From the NCBI RefSeq assembly GCF_900103225.1, contig NZ_FNJH01000010.1, positions 62,001-126,000 on the forward strand: a stretch of 64,000 bases of DNA, in the 5' to 3' direction. The position numbers were made by a program, and so were the translations under genes. Origin of the DNA: Pseudomonas congelans. Its GTDB lineage: Bacteria; Pseudomonadota; Gammaproteobacteria; Pseudomonadales; Pseudomonadaceae. Positions 50,763-59,268 of this stretch are shown in pieces. Positions within the stretch are counted from its first letter, which is position 1, and every line of letters begins with the position of its first letter. The notes below the pieces were generated by a model, which did no database searches, was not told the DNA's origin, and worked only from the letters and a program-made list of their open reading frames with translations.

Positions 50763-51222
50763 GCCTGGACATGACGCCGCCCACGCGCTGGAGCAGGTGC
50801 TGCACCACGACATTCCGCTGACCCGCGAGATGGGCATGCGCGTGATCGACTGGCACGACCAGACACTGCGCCTGCACCTGCCGCTGGCACCCAACGTCAA
50901 CCACAAGAGCACGCTGTTCGGCGGCAGCCTGTATTGCGGCGCAGTACTAGCGGGCTGGGGCTGGCTGCACCTGCGGCTGCGCGAAGCGGGGATCACCGAT
51001 GGTCATATCGTGATTCAGGATGGGCAGATCAGTTATCCACTGCCGGTACGCAGCGACGCCATCGCCCGCTGCGAGGCGCCCGAGCTGACGCAGTGGGACA
51101 AATTCATCGCCACCTACCAACGCCGAGGCCGCGCCCGCCTGACCCTGCACACCTGCATCAGCGCGCAGGACAGCGAAGAACAGGCCGTGAGGTTTGTCGG
51201 GCAGTTTGTGTTGCACCGGTGA
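50749..51222 (+). CDS. YiiD C-terminal-type thioesterase
   Basis: 157-residue hotdog-fold protein of the YiiD_C type. Start MTPIEPGHDAAHALEQVL at 50749 overlaps dctD by 14 bp. Landmarks are HKSTLFGGSLYCGAVLAGWGWL and ISYPLPVRSDAIARCE. It probably cleaves an acyl-CoA or acyl-carrier thioester; substrate unknown. Overlap with dctD suggests joint transcription without obvious functional link. Confidence 0.82.
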   Translation: MTPIEPGHDAAHALEQVLHHDIPLTREMGMRVIDWHDQTLRLHLPLAPNVNHKSTLFGGSLYCGAVLAGWGWLHLRLREAGITDGHIVIQDGQISYPLPVRSDAIARCEAPELTQWDKFIATYQRRGRARLTLHTCISAQDSEEQAVRFVGQFVLHR

Positions 51223-51527
51223 GGCTGCCCGCAGTCGATTCACTACGCAATACCCGTGGGAGCGAGCTTGCTCGTATGATCGGCGAAAATCTATCGCCTT
51301 AACCATCGCCTTCGCGAGCAAACGAAGCGTCGCCCGGTTCGCTCCCACAAGAATGTCCCAACCCTTGCATCAGCGAAGTTCTCAGCGCTTTTGTAGGAGC
51401 GAACTTGTTCGCGAAGGCGTCGTTCCAAGCAATGGATCGGCTGTGGATGCACCGGCCCTTTCGCGAACAAACGAAGCGTCGCCCGGTTCGCCCATACGCC
51501 CGCCGGGCAGGAGCCTTGAAGCCGGCC
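51223..51527. repeat. REP-type repeats between thioesterase and cysQ genes
   Basis: The 305-bp gap holds at least four copies, in alternating orientation, of the Pseudomonas REP element around GTGGGAGCGAGCTTGCTCG, GTAGGAGCGAACTTGTTCGC and CGCGAACAAACGAAGCGTCG (about 51256-51285, 51306-51350, 51392-51420, 51460-51495). No gene is seen in it. Confidence 0.82.
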
Positions 51528-52370
51528 TCAGGACTGCGCCAGCACCAGCAGTTTGTCGCGCCATTCGGCGTTGGCTGGCAGGGCCAGGAAGAACGGGTTG
51601 AGCAGCGATTCGCGGGCCGGGTAGCTGAACGGCTGGCCGTCCAGTTGCAACACTTCGCCTCCTGCACCTTCAAGCACGCCCTGCGCCGCAGCGGTGTCCC
51701 ATTGCGAGGTCGGGGCCAGGCGCGGGTAGCAGTCGGCGGCACCTTCGGCCAGCAGGCAGAATTTCAGTGAGCTGCCGATGTTGGTCAGTTGCAGATGACC
51801 CAGCCCGTTCGACAGGCCCGCGAGCAAATGCTCCTGCTCCGGGCTGGAATGGCGGCGGCTGGCAACCACGGTAAAGGTCTGCCCTTCCCCAAGCTGGTTG
51901 CGCACTGCAATCGGCTGCATGTGGCCGACACCATCGCTGCGCCAGGCGCCCAGCCCGGCACCGCCGAAGTAACAGCGGTTGTTGGTGGGCATCGAAACCA
52001 CACCGAATACCACTCGGCCACGCTCGATCAGCGCGACATTGACGGTGAACTCTTCACTGCCGGAGATGAACTCCTTGGTGCCGTCCAGCGGATCGACCAG
52101 CCACCAGCGCTCCCAGCCTGCACGCTCGCTGAGGGGGATATCTGCGTCCTCTTCGGAGAGCACGTGAATGTCCGGATCAAGCGCCTGCAGGCCCTCGACC
52201 AACACTTGATGAGCGGCCAGATCAGCGGCGGTCACCGGCGAGTCGTCGGTCTTGGTGGTCACAGTGACGTTGGCGCGCCAGAACGGCAGGATCACTTCGC
52301 CCGCCAGTCGCGTCAGTTCAATCACCGGCGCGAGCAGCGGATGTGGCAGGTTATGCAACGTATCGGTCAT
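51528..52370 (-). CDS. cysQ: 3'(2'),5'-bisphosphate nucleotidase
   Basis: 280-residue inositol-monophosphatase-fold enzyme that hydrolyses 3'-phosphoadenosine 5'-phosphate from sulfur assimilation. Metal-binding motifs are LSEEDADIP and WLVDPLDGTKEFI (the D-P-L-D-G-T signature), and the later WDTAAAQGVLEGAGG. It overlaps the nudE end as ATGA and is probably cotranscribed with it. Confidence 0.95.
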   Translation of the reverse strand: MTDTLHNLPHPLLAPVIELTRLAGEVILPFWRANVTVTTKTDDSPVTAADLAAHQVLVEGLQALDPDIHVLSEEDADIPLSERAGWERWWLVDPLDGTKEFISGSEEFTVNVALIERGRVVFGVVSMPTNNRCYFGGAGLGAWRSDGVGHMQPIAVRNQLGEGQTFTVVASRRHSSPEQEHLLAGLSNGLGHLQLTNIGSSLKFCLLAEGAADCYPRLAPTSQWDTAAAQGVLEGAGGEVLQLDGQPFSYPARESLLNPFFLALPANAEWRDKLLVLAQS

Positions 52371-52933
52371 GGCTGGAACAATCCACGTTGGGTCAGCAGG
52401 TCACGTGTGAGGTACAGCGCGGCAAGCGCCCGGCCCTCGCTGAACTGCGCATTCTGAGCAAGACTCGACAGCTCGCGCAGGTTGATCCGGTCGACCCGGA
52501 TCGGCTCGGGCTCGTCGCCTTCCAACCGCTCTTCGTACAGGTCGGTAGCGAGGACCACCTGAATTTTCTGGCTCATGTAGCCGGGGGACAGCGACAGCTC
52601 GGTCAACAATTCCAGCTCCCGGGCACCGAAACCGGCCTCTTCCTTGAGTTCACGGTTGGCGGCCGCCAGTACGTCTTCGCCCGGCTCGATCAGACCCTTG
52701 GGCAGGGACAGCTCGTAGGCATCGGTGCCGCCGCAATATTCTTCGATCAGCACAGCGTGATCGGCATCGAGCATGGCCACAATCATCACCGCCCCGGGGC
52801 CCGTGCCTTTGCTGGCCAGACGCTCGTAGGTCCGCTCGACGCCATTGGCAAAGCGCAATTGCAGCTCTTCAACGCGGAACAGACGACTACTGGCGACGAT
52901 TGCGCGGGCAAGTACAGTAGGTTTCTGACGCAT
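52367..52933 (-). CDS. nudE: ADP compounds hydrolase NudE
   Basis: 188-residue Nudix hydrolase acting on NADH, ADP-ribose and related compounds. The Nudix box is seen in GLIEPGEDVLAAANRELKEEAGFGA (G-x5-E-x7-REx2EE pattern). It is divergent from yrfG, with the promoters in the intervening 97 bp. Confidence 0.94.
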   Translation of the reverse strand: MRQKPTVLARAIVASSRLFRVEELQLRFANGVERTYERLASKGTGPGAVMIVAMLDADHAVLIEEYCGGTDAYELSLPKGLIEPGEDVLAAANRELKEEAGFGARELELLTELSLSPGYMSQKIQVVLATDLYEERLEGDEPEPIRVDRINLRELSSLAQNAQFSEGRALAALYLTRDLLTQRGLFQP

Positions 52934-53030
52934 GACAGGCTCCTTTACATGAACGAGGTACTATACCGAGCTTTTCCCGATCTCTGTGTCGGATATGCTT
53001 ACCCGCTAACAACCCCCTGACGAGGCCAGA

Positions 53031-53693
53031 ATGCTTTCCATGCCCTGGAGCGAAATCGATACCGTCCTGCTGGATATGGACGGCACGTTGCTCGACCTGC
53101 ATTACGACGAACACTTCTGGATGCAACACCTGCCGCAGCGCTACGCCGAACTGCACGGCGTCAGTTTCGCCATGGCCTGGCTGGAATTGAAACCGCTGTT
53201 CGAAAACAACGCGGGCACGCTCAACTGGTACTGCCTGGATTTCTGGAGCGCCGAGCTTAACCTGTCGGTCCGCGACCTGAAACGCGAAATCGCCCACATG
53301 ATCGCGTTGCGCCCGGACGCCGAGACCTTTCTCGCGGCCCTGCAAAAAGCCGGCAAGCGGGTGATCATGATCACCAATGCGCACCGTGATTCGTTGTCGC
53401 TGAAGATGGAGCGAATCGAGCTGGCGCCTTATTTCGAACGCCTGATCAGCTCTCACGATTACGGCTTTCCCAAGGAAAGCCAGCATTTCTGGGATGCCTT
53501 GAAGGCCGAAACAGCGTTCGACCCGGCGCGCAGTCTGTTCATCGACGACACCCTGCCGATCCTGCGCAGCGCTCGACACTTCGGCGTCGCCCATTTGCTG
53601 GCGGTCAGCCAGCCCAACAGCCAGAAAGGCCCGAAGGACACCGAAGAGTTCGCCGCCGTGGACGACTATCGGGAACTGAGCAAGGGATTGTAG
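53031..53693 (+). CDS. yrfG: GMP/IMP nucleotidase YrfG, HAD family
   Basis: 220-residue HAD-superfamily phosphatase. Motif I is LLDMDGTLLDL (nucleophile Asp in DMDGT), motif II VIMITNAH, and motif III/IV LFIDDTLPIL. The E. coli homologue dephosphorylates purine mononucleotides. It converges on the BON-LysM gene. Confidence 0.9.
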   Translation: MLSMPWSEIDTVLLDMDGTLLDLHYDEHFWMQHLPQRYAELHGVSFAMAWLELKPLFENNAGTLNWYCLDFWSAELNLSVRDLKREIAHMIALRPDAETFLAALQKAGKRVIMITNAHRDSLSLKMERIELAPYFERLISSHDYGFPKESQHFWDALKAETAFDPARSLFIDDTLPILRSARHFGVAHLLAVSQPNSQKGPKDTEEFAAVDDYRELSKGL

Positions 53694-53739
53694 GCAAAGG
53701 CGTGTGCCCGCCCGATAAGGCGCGGGCAGCGTCTTCAGA

Positions 53740-54180
53740 TCACTCTGGAATGCGCAGCTTCTGACCTGGGTAGATCTTGTCCGCGCTCTTGAGCATCGGC
53801 TTGTTGGCTTCAAAGATTTTGGTGTACTGATTGGCATCGCCGTACACGCGCTTGGAAATAGCGCTAAGGGTGTCGCCCGACTTCACTTCTACGTATTTGG
53901 ACTCCGTACCCGCGCCGCCTGCGACGGTCATCTGGTCATCGACTTTTTCCACGCCATGAATATTGCCCAGGGTCAGAACGATCTTTTCCCGCTCTTCCTG
54001 GCTGGAGACTTCGCCTTTGACGATGACCGTACTGCCGTTAACCTCGGTCTGCACATTGGGGTTGCCCAGACCGACTTCGGAGATATGCTTTTTCAGCACC
54101 TCATCGGCGTTGGCTTTATCTGGCAGAAGTGCATCCAGAATTTTCTCGCCTGCTTCCTTGATGAAACTGATAAGACTCAT
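53740..54180 (-). CDS. BON and LysM domain protein
   Basis: 146-residue protein like YgaU/Kbp. A BON domain spans about 25-88 (VNGSTVIVKGEVSSQEEREKI) and a C-terminal LysM about 95-145 (YVEVKSGDTLSAISKRVYGDANQYTKIFEANKP). The E. coli relative binds K+ and peptidoglycan. No clear signal peptide, so it is probably cytoplasmic. Confidence 0.92.
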   Translation of the reverse strand: MSLISFIKEAGEKILDALLPDKANADEVLKKHISEVGLGNPNVQTEVNGSTVIVKGEVSSQEEREKIVLTLGNIHGVEKVDDQMTVAGGAGTESKYVEVKSGDTLSAISKRVYGDANQYTKIFEANKPMLKSADKIYPGQKLRIPE

Positions 54181-54330
54181 GTTCAGGTTATCCGTGAGTA
54201 GGTTTGAGGAGTCGCGTGATTAGCTTAGCCCTTGTAAATCGAGGGCTGCAGGCTTCCGACCAACGTAGCTCGACCATCGTTCAGCCTGAACGCGTAGAAT
54301 CGCCTGTCTGGACGGCTCATCGGAGTGAAC

Positions 54331-55212
54331 ATGGACATCAAGCAACTTAAATTTCTGATCGCCCTCGACGAGACGAGGCACTTCGGTCAGGCGGCTGCGC
54401 GCTGCAACATCACCCAGCCGACGCTGTCGATGCGCCTGCGCAATCTGGAAGAAGAGCTTGGTTTGCCACTGGTCAATCGCGGTCAGCGCTTTGAAGGTTT
54501 CACTGCGCCAGGCGAGCGCGTATTGGCCTGGGCACGCACGGTACTGGCTGCCTACGACGGCCTGCAGGCAGAGGCGGCCGCCTGCCGCGGTCATCTGGTC
54601 GGGACGTTGCGCCTCGGGGTGGTGCCGCTGTCGAGCTTCGACCCGCTGCCATTGCTGCACCGGCTGCACCAGATGCACCCCAATCTGCGCTTCGAGCTGT
54701 CGTCACTCAGCTCCGAGCAAGTGCTGGAACAACTGGCCAGCAATCGTATCGATTTGGGCGTCTCGTACCTGGAACGACTGGACAACGAGCGTTTCGATTC
54801 GCTGCCCCTGGACGACACGCGCATGGGCCTGCTGTACGACCGCCGGCACTTTTCGTTTGGTGAAGAACCTCTAAGCTGGGCTGATCTGGTCGAGCTGCCA
54901 TTGGGCATGCTGACCAGCGGCATGCATTTTCGGCAGTCGATCGATCACAACTTTCACAGTCGCGGCCTGCAACCCAATCCGCTGATACAAACCGATGCCG
55001 TTCATCAGTTGCTGCAAGCCGTACATGGCGGTTTTTGCTGCGCGATCATGCCGCTGGATGGCGGCCTGGAAACGCTCACCGAACATTTGCGCCTGCACCC
55101 GATTGCCGATTCCCGCACTTTGGCCCGGCTGGGGTTGATCATGCGCCGCAGCGCGCCGCGCTCGGCACTGGCCGAGGCCTGTTTCGCGCTGGTAGCAGAA
55201 ATACCTCGATAG
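54331..55212 (+). CDS. LysR-family transcriptional regulator
   Basis: 293-residue LysR regulator. The winged helix-turn-helix is DETRHFGQAAARCNITQPTLSMRLRNLEEELG, followed by a periplasmic-binding-type effector domain. ATG 54331 with GGAG five bases upstream is preferred over GTG 54325. It lies just before fdhD and the oxidoreductase, which it may control, perhaps in response to formate or stress; this is inference. Confidence 0.9.
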   Translation: MDIKQLKFLIALDETRHFGQAAARCNITQPTLSMRLRNLEEELGLPLVNRGQRFEGFTAPGERVLAWARTVLAAYDGLQAEAAACRGHLVGTLRLGVVPLSSFDPLPLLHRLHQMHPNLRFELSSLSSEQVLEQLASNRIDLGVSYLERLDNERFDSLPLDDTRMGLLYDRRHFSFGEEPLSWADLVELPLGMLTSGMHFRQSIDHNFHSRGLQPNPLIQTDAVHQLLQAVHGGFCCAIMPLDGGLETLTEHLRLHPIADSRTLARLGLIMRRSAPRSALAEACFALVAEIPR

Positions 55213-55315
55213 GGCGTTGATCGACGTCATCTATCGGGGCATCAGCACTAGCGATTAGACGATTTCCAATAACGGGCCTAGTCTTGCAGATGTCATTCTG
55301 CCGGTATTTCAGCCC

Positions 55316-56152
55316 ATGCCCGTTACGCGCAAGGTCAGCTCGGCGTCTTTTACTACGCCAGCCCCCGAAGCAAGCCAGTCTTACAGCTACTCGAATCTCG
55401 AGGGCACGGCCTCTGCACGCAACGAACTTGCCGAAGAAGTGGCACTGGCGATTGCCTACAACGGCATCAGTCAGGCGGTCATGCTGGTCAGCCCGACCGA
55501 TCTGGAAGACTTTATCGTCGGTTTCAGCCTGGGCAGCGGCATCATTGCCTCGCACGACGAAATCTACGATTTCAAACTCAGCGGTTGCGGCTCGGCCATG
55601 CAGGCCGAGGTCGAAATCGCCAGCCGCGCGTTCTGGGAACTCAAGCAGCAGCGTCGGCAACTGGCTGGCACCAGCGGTTGCGGACTGTGTGGCGTTGAAG
55701 CCGTCGAGCAGGCATTGCCTGACCTGAAGGCGCTGCCCGGCGCGCCCCTGCCCCCGATCGAATGGCTGGAGGGCCTGCGTCAGCGTATCGGCGAGTTCCA
55801 GCCGCTTGGCCGCCATTGCGGCGCGGTGCATGCGGCGGTCTTCATGGACGGTAACGGCCAGTTGCTGCTGGGCCGTGAAGACATCGGCCGCCACAACGCG
55901 CTGGACAAGCTGATCGGCGCGTTGATCCGCCAGGACATCCCCCTGGAAGGCGGCGTGGCCATCGTGACCAGCCGCTGCAGCCTGGAACTGATTCAGAAAG
56001 TATTGCGCGCCGGCATCCAGACGCTGGTCAGCCTGTCGTCGCCCACCGGCCTGGCCCTGCAATGGGCCCGCCGTCACAACCTCAATTTAATTCACCTGCC
56101 GCAGCACAGTGCGCCGCGGGTCTATAGCCCTGCGATGGAGATTCAAGCGTGA
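55316..56152 (+). CDS. fdhD: Formate dehydrogenase accessory protein FdhD
   Basis: 278-residue sulfur-transfer protein that moves sulfur from IscS to the molybdenum cofactor of formate dehydrogenases. The reactive cysteines are Cys122 and Cys125 in GCGLCG. Also typical are DLEDFIVGFSLG, AAVFMDGNGQLLLGREDIGRHNALDK and VTSRCSLELIQK. It overlaps the oxidoreductase start as GTGA. Confidence 0.95.
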   Translation: MPVTRKVSSASFTTPAPEASQSYSYSNLEGTASARNELAEEVALAIAYNGISQAVMLVSPTDLEDFIVGFSLGSGIIASHDEIYDFKLSGCGSAMQAEVEIASRAFWELKQQRRQLAGTSGCGLCGVEAVEQALPDLKALPGAPLPPIEWLEGLRQRIGEFQPLGRHCGAVHAAVFMDGNGQLLLGREDIGRHNALDKLIGALIRQDIPLEGGVAIVTSRCSLELIQKVLRAGIQTLVSLSSPTGLALQWARRHNLNLIHLPQHSAPRVYSPAMEIQA

Positions 56153-58485
56153 GCACTCATCATCAAGCCGACAAGACACCAACCCCCCGCTACAAGCCGT
56201 ACAAAGGTGCGGCAGGCGGGTGGGGCGCACTGATCAGCGTGACGCAACACTGGCTGGGCAGTGACAACGCGCTGAAGAACCTGCGCATGATGCTCAAGAC
56301 CAACCAGAACGGCGGTTTCGACTGCCCGGGCTGCGCGTGGGGCGACTCGCCGGAAAGCGGCATGGTCAAGTTCTGCGAGAACGGCGCCAAGGCGGTGAAC
56401 TGGGAAGCGACCAAGCGTCGTGTGGACCCGGCCTTCTTTGCCCGCTACAGCGTCAGCTCGTTGATGGAGCAGAGCGATTACTGGCTCGAGTATCAGGGCC
56501 GTCTGACCGAGCCGATGAGCTACGACGCGGAAACCGACCGTTACAAGCCGATCAGCTGGGACAACGCGTTTGCGCTGATCGCCAAGCACCTGAAGAACCT
56601 GCCCAGCCCGAACATGGCCGAGTTCTACACCTCGGGTCGCGCCAGCAACGAAGCGGCATACCTGTATCAGCTGTTCGTGCGCGCCTACGGCACCAATAAC
56701 TTCCCGGACTGCTCGAACATGTGCCACGAGGCCAGTGGCGTAGCGCTGTCGCAAAGCGTCGGCGTCGGCAAGGGCACCGTGACCTTCGAGGATTTCGAAC
56801 ACGCCGATGCCATCTTCGTCCTCGGTCAGAACCCCGGCACCAACCACCCGCGCATGCTTGAGCCCTTGCGTGAAGCGGTCCAGCGCGGCGCCCAGGTGGT
56901 GTGCGTCAACCCGCTCAAAGAGCGTGGCCTGGAGCGTTTCCAGCACCCGCAACACCCGGTCGAGATGCTCACCAACGGCGACCGCCCGACCAACACCGCC
57001 TACTTCCGCCCTGCCCTGGGTGGCGACATGGCGCTGTTGCGCGGCATGGCCAAGTTCCTGCTGCAATGGGAGCGCGAGGCGCAGGCCAACAACGCACCTT
57101 CTGTGTTCGATCACGCGTTCCTCAACGAACACACTGAAGGCGTACTCGAATACCTGGCCGCTATCGATGACACGTCCTGGGACGCAATCGTCGAGCAGTC
57201 CGGCCTGCCGCTGAGCGACATCGAACAGTCGGCACGCATGTACGCCAAGGGCAAGAACGTGATCATGTGCTGGGCGATGGGTATCACCCAGCACCGCCAC
57301 TCGGTGCCGACCATCCAGGAAATCGCCAACCTGATGCTGCTGCGCGGCAACATCGGTCGCCCGGGTGCCGGTCTGTGCCCGGTACGCGGTCACAGTAACG
57401 TGCAGGGTGACCGCACCATGGGCATCAACGAGCGCCCACCGGTGTTCCTGCTCGATGCTCTGGAAAAACGTTTCCAGTTCAAAGTACCCCGCGACAATGG
57501 CCACAACGTCGTCGAAGCCATTCACGCCATGGCCGAAGGTCGCGCCAAGGTGTTCATCGCGCTGGGCGGCAACTTCGCTCAGGCCACCCCGGACAGCCAT
57601 CGCACTGCCGAAGCCCTCAGCAATTGCGACCTGACCGTACAGATCAGCACCAAGCTGAACCGCAGCCACCTGTTCCACGGCAAGGACGCGTTGATCCTGC
57701 CGTGCTTCGGCCGTACCGACATCGACATCCAGGCCAACGGCCCACAAGCTGTCACCGTGGAAGATTCGTTCAGCATGGTTCACGCTTCCAACGGCCAGTT
57801 GAAGCCGTCCTCGAAGCAAATGCGTTCCGAGCCTGCGATCATCGCCGGTATCGCCAACGCAACGCTGGGCAAGACGCCTGTGGACTGGTTGTGGCTGGTG
57901 GAAGATTACAACCGTATTCGTGACCTGATCGCCGACACCATCCCCGGCTTCAAGGATTTCAACGAGCGCGTCAAGCACCCGGGCGGCTTCTACCTGGGCA
58001 ACGCTGCTGGCGCACGTCGCTGGAACACGGCGTCGACCCGCGCCAACTTCAAGTCCAACGCGCTGCCGTTGAGCCTGATCCATGAGCACGTGACCTCAAC
58101 CGGGCAGATCCCGGACCTGATCATGCAGTCGATGCGCTCGCACGATCAGTACAACACCACCATCTATGGCCTGGATGACCGTTATCGCGGCGTCAAGGGT
58201 CAGCGTGACGTGCTGTTCGTCAACGAAGCCGACATCATCCGCCTGGGCTTCCAGCCGGGGCAGAAGGCAGACGTGACTTCGATCTGGAGTGATAACCGCG
58301 AGCGTCGCGTCAAAGGCTTCACGTTGCTGCCTTTCGATATTCCAGCTGGCCAGGCTGCCGCCTACTACCCAGAGGTCAACCCGCTGGTGCCGCTGGAAAG
58401 CGTGGGCGATGGTAGCAGCACACCGACATCGAAGTTCGTCGCGATCCGCCTCGAGCGCTCGGCAGAGTCGGCACGCATCCTCTGA
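56149..58485 (+). CDS. FdhF/YdeP-type molybdopterin oxidoreductase
   Basis: 778-residue enzyme closely resembling E. coli YdeP (acid-resistance linked) and other FdhF-like proteins. Typical parts: YKGAAGGWGAL at the start, a GGFDCPGCAWGD cysteine segment, FYTSGRASNEAAYLYQ, NFPDCSNMCHE, RPGAGLCPVRGHSNVQGDRT, and the C-terminal cofactor domain with RSHDQYNTTIYG. The start is GTG 56149, coupled to fdhD. It needs the sulfurated bis-MGD cofactor that FdhD supplies. Its natural substrate is not known. Confidence 0.92.
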   Translation: MSTHHQADKTPTPRYKPYKGAAGGWGALISVTQHWLGSDNALKNLRMMLKTNQNGGFDCPGCAWGDSPESGMVKFCENGAKAVNWEATKRRVDPAFFARYSVSSLMEQSDYWLEYQGRLTEPMSYDAETDRYKPISWDNAFALIAKHLKNLPSPNMAEFYTSGRASNEAAYLYQLFVRAYGTNNFPDCSNMCHEASGVALSQSVGVGKGTVTFEDFEHADAIFVLGQNPGTNHPRMLEPLREAVQRGAQVVCVNPLKERGLERFQHPQHPVEMLTNGDRPTNTAYFRPALGGDMALLRGMAKFLLQWEREAQANNAPSVFDHAFLNEHTEGVLEYLAAIDDTSWDAIVEQSGLPLSDIEQSARMYAKGKNVIMCWAMGITQHRHSVPTIQEIANLMLLRGNIGRPGAGLCPVRGHSNVQGDRTMGINERPPVFLLDALEKRFQFKVPRDNGHNVVEAIHAMAEGRAKVFIALGGNFAQATPDSHRTAEALSNCDLTVQISTKLNRSHLFHGKDALILPCFGRTDIDIQANGPQAVTVEDSFSMVHASNGQLKPSSKQMRSEPAIIAGIANATLGKTPVDWLWLVEDYNRIRDLIADTIPGFKDFNERVKHPGGFYLGNAAGARRWNTASTRANFKSNALPLSLIHEHVTSTGQIPDLIMQSMRSHDQYNTTIYGLDDRYRGVKGQRDVLFVNEADIIRLGFQPGQKADVTSIWSDNRERRVKGFTLLPFDIPAGQAAAYYPEVNPLVPLESVGDGSSTPTSKFVAIRLERSAESARIL

Positions 58486-58509
58486 CGTCGCTGAAAGACG
58501 TCCACAAAA

Positions 58510-58541
58510 AAGGCCCGTTTCACTGGAAACGGGCCTTTTGC
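58510..58541 (+). terminator. Terminator after the oxidoreductase gene
   Basis: AAGGCCCGTTTC/GAAACGGGCCTT stem followed by TTTTG, 25 bp after the stop. Confidence 0.9.
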
Positions 58542-58694
58542 AAGTAACCTCAGACTCTCTTTTCCGACTTAAGTTCCTTAGCCAAAACAAGAACTTAGCA
58601 GTTTGCGTGGCAATCGTGTTACTCGTCGGAATTGCATTGCTACATTCTTCACTTGACACCAAGATCGCGCCGTCATCCCTATGAGATTCCATAC

Positions 58695-59135
58695 ATGAAG
58701 TATTCCTCGATACTGTTGTTGTCTCTTACCCTGCTTAGCGGTGCGGCATCTGCTGGCAACCTTGAGTCAGGCGTAGGCGGAGCATTGGGTGGGGTACTCG
58801 GTTCGGTCGTCGGTCAGCAGGTCGGCGGCAGCACTGGTTCAGCAATTGGCGCGGGTGTCGGCGGCGCAGCCGGTGGCGCTGTAGGCGCAGATCGTCGCAA
58901 CCGCACAGAAGCAGCCATTGGTGGCGGTCTGGGCGCAGCGGGCGGTAATGTGCTGGGTCGCAGCGTCGGCGGCAGCACCGGCAGCCTGGTCGGCTCGGCG
59001 GTAGGTGGCGGCGGCGGTGCCGCACTGGGTAACTATATGGGCAACGAAAGCCGCAGCGACGATCGTCGTTATCGTGGTGGCCGTGATCATGGCCACCGCC
59101 CTAAGCACCACGGCAATCGCCGTCATCGTGACTGA
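58695..59135 (+). CDS. Glycine-zipper protein, exported
   Basis: 146-residue protein. A signal peptide (MKYSSILLLSLTLLSGAASA) is followed by several glycine-zipper repeats (GGALGGVLGSVVGQQVGG, GSAIGAGVGGAAGG) and a basic His/Arg-rich tail (RSDDRRYRGGRDHGHRPKHH). Glycine zippers pack in membranes, so it probably sits in the outer or inner membrane. ATG 58695 is used rather than the upstream codon. Function unknown. Confidence 0.82.
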   Translation: MKYSSILLLSLTLLSGAASAGNLESGVGGALGGVLGSVVGQQVGGSTGSAIGAGVGGAAGGAVGADRRNRTEAAIGGGLGAAGGNVLGRSVGGSTGSLVGSAVGGGGGAALGNYMGNESRSDDRRYRGGRDHGHRPKHHGNRRHRD

Positions 59136-59160
59136 TACCACCGTCAGTCGCTGAAGCATA

Positions 59161-59190
59161 AAAACCGGCCGCTCTTGAGCGGCCGGTTTT
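59161..59190. terminator. Terminator after the glycine-zipper gene
   Basis: AAAACCGGCCGCTC/GAGCGGCCGGTTTT stem with a tight loop and T-rich flanks on both strands; it can serve the converging RecQ-family gene as well. Confidence 0.88.
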
Positions 59191-59268
59191 CATTTTGTCT
59201 GTCGCAACGCAGGCTCAGGACTGGATGCAGAGCATCGCCCTCTTGGTCAGATCACTTTGTACGCGTAG

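Noticed and set aside
49353..50996. 547-codon leftward frame
   Set aside because: Antisense to dctD, which has complete receiver, AAA+ and Fis domains.
53705..53728. Inverted repeat between yrfG and the BON-LysM gene as a terminator
   Set aside because: TGCCCGC/GCGGGCA can pair but no T-run follows on either strand, so it is not a convincing rho-independent terminator.
56143..58089. 648-codon leftward frame
   Set aside because: Antisense to the YdeP-like oxidoreductase; no recognisable domain.
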